From: Halobaculum sp. MBLA0143
GTDB taxonomy: Archaea; Halobacteriota; Halobacteria; Halobacteriales; Haloferacaceae
Length of the DNA: 64,000 nt
Assembly: GCF_041361465.1 (NCBI RefSeq)
Contig: NZ_JBGKAC010000002.1
Coordinates: 434,001-498,000, forward strand
Reading direction: 5' to 3'
A program made the position numbers and the translations under genes. Positions 58,936-64,000 of this stretch are shown piece by piece. Below the pieces are notes generated by a model that had not been told where the DNA came from, made no database searches, and worked only from the letters and a program-made list of their open reading frames with translations. Each line of letters opens with the position of its first letter. Positions within the stretch are counted from its first letter, which is position 1.

Positions 58936-59361
58936 ATGTCACTTCTAGGCGACTCTCTGTCACTCTTGGGTGACGAGACCACTGCGCTCGCGTTCCTCCC
59001 AGTAGTGAACTGGGTGTACATTCTCGTCGCGTCGCAGTCTCCAAGTGTCGTGATTTGGGTGCAGATTGGCTCGACAGTCGTTCTTGCAACGGTGCTATTT
59101 AATCTCCTTGAAAACCTCGATGTTGATCAAGAGTCAGAGGAGGAGGCGGATACGACACAGGCAGAACTCTACGAGGGCATATTACTGGTAGGAGCAGCTA
59201 TCGTGTGGGCAGCGATGCTTCTCTGGAGCATCTGGTCACTAATCGGACTGTTCGACAGCGACGAGGTGATTTCGGAGGTTCTGGTAGTCGTTTCTGCGGT
59301 AGTACTTCTGCTGATATCGAGCCATATACTCTTCAGAAGTTGTCTCCCCTCGTACGAGTAG
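58936..59361 (+). CDS. Membrane protein, cassette gene 3
   Basis: 141 residues with about four hydrophobic helices: TALAFLPVVNWVYILVASQS, SVVIWVQIGSTVVLATVLFN, YEGILLVGAAIVWAAMLLWS (running into IWSLIGLF) and ISEVLVVVSAVVLLLISSHI. A cytoplasmic or external acidic loop (DVDQESEEEADTTQAE) separates the pairs. No known family. It begins at the base after the preceding stop and shares its AT-rich codon use. A small membrane protein at the end of a cassette of soluble unknowns resembles effector-type membrane proteins in anti-phage systems, but this is inference. Confidence 0.75.
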   Translation: MSLLGDSLSLLGDETTALAFLPVVNWVYILVASQSPSVVIWVQIGSTVVLATVLFNLLENLDVDQESEEEADTTQAELYEGILLVGAAIVWAAMLLWSIWSLIGLFDSDEVISEVLVVVSAVVLLLISSHILFRSCLPSYE

Positions 59362-59421
59362 CGGTGCACAGTCTGAACACCGACACTCGGATTCAAGTCG
59401 TCGCCGCCGTCCAATCCGTGC

Positions 59422-59736
59422 ATGGAGGTTGTCAGTACGGAGACGGTGCCGGGCGAGGAGATTGCGGCGTCACTCGGAGTCGTTCGCGGGAACACGGTCA
59501 GAGCACGCAACGTCGGGCGGGACATCACTCAGAGCATCCGCAACATCACCGGCGGGGAGCTGAAGGCGTACTCGGAGCTGCTGTCGGACGCCAGAGACGA
59601 GGCGCTGGAGCGGATGGTCGAGGACGCCGAGTCGATGGACGCGGACGCGATCGTCAACGTCCGAATGGAGAGTTCGGCCATCGCCAACGGCGGCAGCGAG
59701 GTGATCGCCTACGGCACCGCAGTTCGGCTGGAGTGA
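59422..59736 (+). CDS. YbjQ/UPF0145 family protein
   Basis: 104 residues, the standard length of the YbjQ (DUF74) family: VVSTETVPGEEIAASLGVVR, GNTVRARNVGRDITQSIRNI, TGGELKAYSELLSDARDEAL, MDADAIVNVRMESSAIANGG, EVIAYGTAVRLE. These proteins form pentameric barrels resembling heavy-metal-binding folds; function is not firmly known. ATG 59422. It is followed three bases later by a membrane protein gene and is GC-rich again, marking the right border of the AT-rich cassette. Confidence 0.92.
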   Translation: MEVVSTETVPGEEIAASLGVVRGNTVRARNVGRDITQSIRNITGGELKAYSELLSDARDEALERMVEDAESMDADAIVNVRMESSAIANGGSEVIAYGTAVRLE

Positions 59737-59739
59737 GCG

Positions 59740-60189
59740 ATGGAGCGCGCCGACCCCGCACAGACGGGCGTCCGTGTCGGGCGCTCGGTCGGCGTCGCGA
59801 CGGGAGTGGCGACGGTGTCGGTCGCGGCGTTCGGTGCCGGGTCGCCGTACCACGGCGGGGAGCTGCTCGTCCAGGTGACCGGAATCGACGCCCGGGTCGC
59901 GACGGCGATCGTGGTCGGCGACGCCGTCGTCGCCGCGGTCGTCCGGTACACTGTCTGTTACGCTGTCGGGTCGCTACTGGGCGCCTACTACGGCTGGGTG
60001 AGCAACCGAGCGCCGCTGGCACTGGGACTGGCCGCGACGGCCGTCGGCGCCGTCGACGCGCTGCTGTCGATCACGCGGCCGACGCTCGCGGTCGTGTTCT
60101 TCGCCGCCTGGCTCGGGTTCGTGCCGGTTTTCCTCCGGCGGGCGCCCGCAGAGCCGACGACCGGCGACGACCCCGTCCGGCTGGGGTAG
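59740..60189 (+). CDS. Membrane protein of unknown function
   Basis: 149 residues, three or four helices (VGVATGVATVSVAAFGAGSP, ATAIVVGDAVVAAVVRYTVC, ALGLAATAVGAVDALLSITR, LAVVFFAAWLGFVPVFLRRA). Starts ATG 59740, three bases after the YbjQ stop, so the two are co-transcribed. No recognised family or catalytic motif. Confidence 0.7.
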   Translation: MERADPAQTGVRVGRSVGVATGVATVSVAAFGAGSPYHGGELLVQVTGIDARVATAIVVGDAVVAAVVRYTVCYAVGSLLGAYYGWVSNRAPLALGLAATAVGAVDALLSITRPTLAVVFFAAWLGFVPVFLRRAPAEPTTGDDPVRLG

Positions 60190-60238
60190 TCGGCCGCGTG
60201 TCGACAACTCGAACCGTCTCGGGGGCGACGGCGCGAGT

Positions 60239-61033
60239 GTGACGAGACCCGTGCGTGCGGCGTTCGACATCGAGACGGTATCGCCCCAACTGGACGACGA
60301 CGAGCAGCCGGACTTCCGCGACTCCCAACACTTCGAACTGCTCGCGGCCGCCGTCGCGTACGAGTACCCCGACGGCAGCCGGGAGACGGCGGTCCACTGG
60401 CGGGACGGCTGGGGGTCGACGGCCGAGTTGGCGGTCGCGGAGTGGATCGTCGACAGCCTCGCCGACGTGGAGACGGTGGTGACGTACAACGGCACGGAGT
60501 TCGACATGCTCCACCTCGTCGGCCGGGCGCGGATCGCCGGCGCGGCCGCCGGGCGACGCGAGCCGTTCGAGCGGGCGGAGGCGCTCGTCGACCGGATCGA
60601 CCACGTCGACCTCCAGCCGCCGGCGTGGACGGCGTTCGGTGACTACACCTCGCTGGAGGGGACGCTGCGGGCGGTCGGGATCGACCCCACGGCGACGGAC
60701 CCGACGGGGTTCGACCACGGTGTCCCGCGGGCGGCGTGGCCGACGACGCCGGACGAGCCCGTGGAGTCGAGAGATGTCGCGCGGCTCGGCGAGATCTACC
60801 TCGACGCCGTCGACGCGGGTGGAACTGTCGCGGGCGGCAGCGGCGGTGACGGTGACGCCGATGGCGGCGATGACACCGTCAGCGACAGTGACACCGACGG
60901 CGACACGGCCGACGGAAGTGATACCCCCGCCGTCGACGCCGACGAACTGCGGGCGATGCTGGACCACTACGCCCGGGCGGACGTCGAGTACCTGTTCGAC
61001 CTCGCGGACGCCAGACCGTTCGGCGGCGACTGA
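60239..61033 (+). CDS. RNase H-like 3'-5' exonuclease domain protein
   Basis: 264 residues. The three exonuclease motifs of the DnaQ/polymerase B proofreading type are present: Exo I FDIETVSP (residues 9-16) with Asp and Glu, Exo II VVTYNGTEFDMLHLVGRARI, and Exo III YARADVEYLFDLADARPF with the Tyr-x3-Asp core. An acidic, low-complexity insert of about 40 residues (GDGDADGGDDTVSDSDTDGD) precedes motif III. It probably degrades DNA or RNA ends; no polymerase is attached. Starts GTG 60239. Confidence 0.85.
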   Translation: MTRPVRAAFDIETVSPQLDDDEQPDFRDSQHFELLAAAVAYEYPDGSRETAVHWRDGWGSTAELAVAEWIVDSLADVETVVTYNGTEFDMLHLVGRARIAGAAAGRREPFERAEALVDRIDHVDLQPPAWTAFGDYTSLEGTLRAVGIDPTATDPTGFDHGVPRAAWPTTPDEPVESRDVARLGEIYLDAVDAGGTVAGGSGGDGDADGGDDTVSDSDTDGDTADGSDTPAVDADELRAMLDHYARADVEYLFDLADARPFGGD

Positions 61034-61161
61034 GCGACGCCGGGAACGCGTCGGACTACTCGCCGACGGCCGGCGAGTCGGCCACGTCGGCCACAGGCGG
61101 CACGGACGCTCCGGGCGGCGCGAACGGGTCGTGTCGGGGGTTCTCCTCCGTCAGAATCCTT

Positions 61162-61176
61162 CGAAACGGATAAATC
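61162..61176 (+). promoter_or_regulatory. BRE/TATA promoter of phoU
   Basis: CGAAAC (BRE-like) runs into GGATAAATC, centred about 30 bases upstream of ATG 61204. Predicts a leaderless or very short-leader phoU transcript, independent of the upstream exonuclease gene. Confidence 0.6.
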
Positions 61177-61203
61177 GCCCCGGCGTCACCACCGTGATAC
61201 AAT

Positions 61204-61872
61204 ATGTCACGGGAGAGCTATAGAGAGATGCTGGACGAACTGCGCGAGAACGTGTTGTACCTCGGTGAGTTGGTCGAAGGCCAACTGCGGGACGCGCTGG
61301 ACGCGCTCGTCGACCGGGACGAGAGGTTGGCCCAGCGGGTGGTCCAGACCGACGACGACGTGGACGACCTGTTCTTGGAGCTGGAGAGCGACTGTGTCGA
61401 CCTGCTCGCGCTCCAACAACCCGTCGCGGGTGACCTGCGACTGATCGTCGCCTCGTTCAAGATCCTCACGGATCTGGAACGGATCGGAGATCTCGCGGTC
61501 AACCTCGCGGAGTACGCGACCGGCGTGGAGTACACGGTGGCGCCGGACGTGGACGTCCAACGGATCGGCGAGACCGTGTTGGAGAACCTCAGTGCCGCGA
61601 CGGACGCCTACGCCGCCGAGGACCCGGAGCAGTGTTTCGACGTGGCCGCGGCCGACGACGAGGTGGACGCGATGTGTGAGACGGCCAGCGAGTCGGTCGT
61701 CCGCTCGCTCGTCGTCGGTGACGGTGTCGGCGGCCCGGACGTCGACACACTGTTGTCGGAGGTGTCGCGGCTCCTGCTCACGCTGCGAGACCTGGAGCGG
61801 GCCGGCGACCACGCCGTCAACGTCGCCGGACGGACGCTGTTCGCGGCCGAGAACGACGACGCCCTCCTGTAG
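61204..61872 (+). CDS. phoU: PhoU-family phosphate signalling protein
   Basis: 222 residues with the two PhoU helical bundles. Each contains the metal-binding consensus near LRLIVASFKILTDLERIGDL and LLLTLRDLERAGDHAVNVAG, with the E-R-x-G-D/A-D pattern. The N-terminus REMLDELRENVLYLGELVEG is also typical. PhoU proteins restrain phosphate import and signal phosphate status; haloarchaeal genomes encode several. No pst genes are in the window, so this is an isolated copy. ATG 61204 is supported by the promoter. Confidence 0.92.
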   Translation: MSRESYREMLDELRENVLYLGELVEGQLRDALDALVDRDERLAQRVVQTDDDVDDLFLELESDCVDLLALQQPVAGDLRLIVASFKILTDLERIGDLAVNLAEYATGVEYTVAPDVDVQRIGETVLENLSAATDAYAAEDPEQCFDVAAADDEVDAMCETASESVVRSLVVGDGVGGPDVDTLLSEVSRLLLTLRDLERAGDHAVNVAGRTLFAAENDDALL

Positions 61873-61908
61873 TCGGCTCGAAGACGGATCTTCTGGGACG
61901 CTGCGGGA

Positions 61909-62065
61909 CTACAGCGGCCGTGCCGCCGCGAACGCCGCCAGGGCGGGCGTCGTCACGAGCGCCCAGAAGCCGGAGGCGTCTCCGGTGTACGCCGTCGAGC
62001 CGACGACCCCACACGGCACGTACACCGTCGTTTCGATCCGAAGTCCGGCCAGTTTGGGGACGGAC
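61909..62065 (-). pseudogene. Possible C-terminal relic of a membrane protein
   Basis: In the 320-base gap between phoU and the pilin gene the minus strand reads LAGLRIETTVYVPCGVVGST, AYTGDASGFWALVTTPALAA, FAAARPL before a stop near 61909. One helix and a tidy end look genuine, but upstream the frame becomes arginine-rich and no start is seen. No other feature is visible in the gap. Confidence 0.3.
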
Positions 62066-62192
62066 TGCGTGTCTGCCGAGCCCACGAGACGACTACGCGA
62101 GGAGAGAACACGGCCGTCGTCCGAACTGTCTGGCGACCGAGACGATCCTCGTCGGCCTGTGCGGCGGGTAACCTGGCGCACTACCCAGGGAG

Positions 62193-62798
62193 TCACCCAC
62201 CGTCGCGTGCTGTGGCGGTGACGGTGAAGATAACCTGCCTGCTGGGCTCGTGGACGACAGTGACGCGGACGGTCTCGCCGGGCGCGACCGGACACTCCGA
62301 GGGGGTGAGTCGGAACGCGAAGCTGTCACCGACGACGAAGTTCGGGCCGGTGTCGGCGTGGAGCGCGCCGGCGGACCACTCCGCGTCGGGGCCGCCCTCG
62401 TCGATCGGACTGTCGTCGCCCGCCGCGAAGTTCTCCTCGCCGTAGCCCAGGTTACCGAGCCCACTCCGGGTGGATGGGAGGTTCAGGATCTCGGCGCTGT
62501 CGGTGTCACAGCCGGCCACGTCGCTCGTGTCGACCTGGACTCGGACGTTCGCAACCGGGACGGGGTCGCCGCCTCGGTGTGTGACCCGGACGACCCCGTC
62601 GGCGAACCCGGACTGGGTCGGGAACTCGACACTCGACTGTGCGACCTGTGGCGCCGGCTGGCGTAACCCCTGGGCCGCGCCGTCGACGAAGACGAACACC
62701 GTCCCGGCGAGGACGACGGTGACTGCGACCAACAGGACGACCGCGACGACACTCGAGACGCCGCGAGTCGTGCTCACCGAACCGTCTCTGAGACGCAC
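62193..62798 (-). CDS. Type IV pilin-like protein
   Basis: 201 residues. The N-terminus TTRGVSSVVAVVLLVAVTVV is the archaeal type IV pilin pattern: a short charged leader, the cleavage region before a long hydrophobic helix used for both membrane insertion and filament assembly. The rest is a globular domain with two cysteines (VAGCDTDS and PSECPVAP) and a late VTVVHEPSRQVIFTVTATA strand pair. It may be a minor pilin or pilin-like surface protein processed by PibD. No assembly ATPase or PilC-like gene is nearby. Convergent with phoU, divergent from the kinase. Confidence 0.85.
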   Translation of the reverse strand: MRLRDGSVSTTRGVSSVVAVVLLVAVTVVLAGTVFVFVDGAAQGLRQPAPQVAQSSVEFPTQSGFADGVVRVTHRGGDPVPVANVRVQVDTSDVAGCDTDSAEILNLPSTRSGLGNLGYGEENFAAGDDSPIDEGGPDAEWSAGALHADTGPNFVVGDSFAFRLTPSECPVAPGETVRVTVVHEPSRQVIFTVTATARDGG

Positions 62799-62979
62799 GC
62801 CTTCATCTACGAAGCGACGACTTTCAATCTACTGGGTCTGCCGGCACGAGTGGCGGCTGCGCCGTCGACGGCGGTGGGTTCGGGTCCCCTGGCTGGTGAC
62901 GACTCGTTCGACGCCCGTCTGCCGGCCACGCGAAACACGGACCCAGGATACACGTCGCTGGGGCTCGACAGGGCTGACG

Positions 62980-64000
62980 GTGACCGAACGCACAGACGAC
63001 GGCGACCCTCGTGGCGGCGAGCCGTCTGACCACACGCGACAGTCCGGCGAGCCGTCGGACCCGGCAGTCGCTGCACGCCGGTTCGTGACAGAGCTCCTGG
63101 GCGACGGGGCGACGGGAGCAGTCGAGGAGCTGTTCGCCGACCCCGAGCGGGTGTCGATTCGAGCGGTCGACGGGCGTGCGTTCGACAGTCTCGACGCGCT
63201 CCGCGACTACTTCGGCCGGCTGTCCGACCGTCACAGGCGCCGGCTCCAGGTCGAACGGGTCGTCCGCGACGGCGACACGGCGGTCGTCCGGTGGCGGCCG
63301 GCAGACGACGACTCGACGGCGTCGGCGTCTCTGACGGAGGTGACCGTCGGCGACGGCGGGATCACGAGTCTCGCGGGAGAGTTGACACCGACGATGGACA
63401 CACCGGAGCCGGGGCGCGCCGGGGCGGCCGTCGCGCTCGGCGTCGGGGACTGTGTCGTCGTACTCGCCCCCGACGACACCGTGATCGAGGTGAACGACGC
63501 CGCGCTGGAGGCGTTCGACCGGGCGCGCACGGACGTGCTCGGCGAGCCGGTCACGGCGTTGTTGGGACCCTCGCCCGAGTTCGAGGTCGACGAGGAGTAC
63601 CTCGTCACCGGTCCGTTCGGACACCGCGAGTTCGAGGTTCGGGTGTTCGACGCCGGGGGCGGCGGGTACGACACGGCCCGTACGCTCGTCGCCCGAGACG
63701 TGACACAACGGCGCCGTCGCCAACAGCAACTGTCCGTGCTCAACCGCGTCCTCCGGCACAACCTCCGCAACGACCTGGACGTGATCCGGTCGCGTGTCGA
63801 CTACGCCCGTCGGGCGGGTGACGGAGACGTGGCCGAGACGCTGGCGGCCGCACGGGAGGCGGCGGACGACCTCCTGGCGACCGCGGGCGACGCCCGACGG
63901 GTCCAGTCGTTGCTGGAGGATCCGAACTGGCAGCGTGTCGACCTCCAGACGGTCGCCGAGGAAACAGTAGACCGGGCTCGCGAGGAGTTCCCCGACGCGA
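62980..64000 (+). CDS. PAS-domain histidine kinase, partial
   Basis: Starts GTG 62980 and runs off the right edge (340 complete codons seen). Residues about 28-130 resemble a SnoaL/NTF2-like sensor (ARRFVTELLGDGATGAVEEL, DALRDYFGRLSDRHRRRLQV). Residues about 145-240 form a PAS domain (VVVLAPDDTVIEVNDAALEA). The H-box is RVLRHNLRNDLDVIRSRVDY with the phospho-accepting His, and the beginning of the ATPase-linker follows (VDLQTVAEETVDRAREEFPD). No membrane helix, so it is a cytoplasmic sensor kinase. The ATPase domain lies outside the window. Confidence 0.85.
   Translation, partial: MTERTDDGDPRGGEPSDHTRQSGEPSDPAVAARRFVTELLGDGATGAVEELFADPERVSIRAVDGRAFDSLDALRDYFGRLSDRHRRRLQVERVVRDGDTAVVRWRPADDDSTASASLTEVTVGDGGITSLAGELTPTMDTPEPGRAGAAVALGVGDCVVVLAPDDTVIEVNDAALEAFDRARTDVLGEPVTALLGPSPEFEVDEEYLVTGPFGHREFEVRVFDAGGGGYDTARTLVARDVTQRRRRQQQLSVLNRVLRHNLRNDLDVIRSRVDYARRAGDGDVAETLAAAREAADDLLATAGDARRVQSLLEDPNWQRVDLQTVAEETVDRAREEFPDA

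Noticed and set aside
1-64000. tRNA, rRNA, intact insertion sequence or integrase att site
   Set aside because: No cloverleaf-like sequence, rRNA core, transposase domain or flanking target duplication was recognised by reading; a tRNAscan or ISfinder run would be needed to exclude small examples.

Overview
This window is chromosomal-type DNA from a halophilic archaeon (class Halobacteria). Base composition is very GC-rich throughout and the predicted proteins are strongly acidic. The gene families are characteristically haloarchaeal: HTH_10 and TrmB regulators, DUF7344 and HalOD1 proteins, Tat-exported lipoproteins, type IV pilins, and histidine kinases with an RHNLRNDL-type H-box. Many starts are GTG, and several promoters have a TATA element about 25 bases before a leaderless start. 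I see no rRNA, tRNA, CRISPR array or intact insertion sequence. The genus cannot be fixed by eye.

Layout. 1-6455: a five-gene peptide-type ABC importer operon (two ATPases, two permeases, one Tat lipoprotein), its left end cut by the window edge, with a divergent HTH_10 regulator. 6574-20813: a regulator-rich and decayed stretch, with a 7TM histidine kinase, winged-helix and DUF7344 proteins, HalOD1, CBS, TrmB, an SDR lacking its catalytic segment, a glycosyltransferase, and remnants of a transducer, a TrmB, a DUF7344 protein and a PIN domain. 21051-22080: a compact membrane/XRE-regulator cassette behind an unusual inverted-repeat leader and a short upstream ORF. 22246-29859: cupin, secreted metallopeptidase, M32 carboxypeptidase, phosphotransferase-fold protein, Lrp/AsnC regulator.

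30200-34172: dabB-dabA, an energy-coupled inorganic-carbon uptake system. 34484-40630: ABC exporter, MFS carrier, beta-propeller-like protein, two GNAT acetyltransferases. 41779-47540: a surface-protein cluster with a membrane-anchored cohesin-like protein, a large Tat-exported protein carrying a cohesin-like domain and a C-terminal dockerin, a divergent HTH regulator apparently frameshifted from a LamG domain, and a Tat lipoprotein. 47560-50627: an ABC-2 exporter operon with a divergent GbsR/MarR-type regulator and a palindrome over the ATPase start codon. 50624-57390: a Cys-rich protein, an ICMT-like methyltransferase, MFS, cyclase, a 13-bp tandem repeat array, UV damage endonuclease and an ArsA/Get3-like ATPase. 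57496-59361: an AT-richer three-gene cassette of unknown function, the best candidate for an undescribed horizontally acquired system. 59422-64000: YbjQ, membrane protein, 3'-5' exonuclease-like protein, PhoU, pilin-like protein and the start of a PAS histidine kinase.

The most interesting leads are the dockerin/cohesin pair, the AT-rich cassette at 57.5-59.4 kb, the 13-bp array at 55.1-55.3 kb, the palindromic leader at 21.05 kb, and a DAB carbon-uptake system with all four metal-site residues intact in a haloarchaeon.
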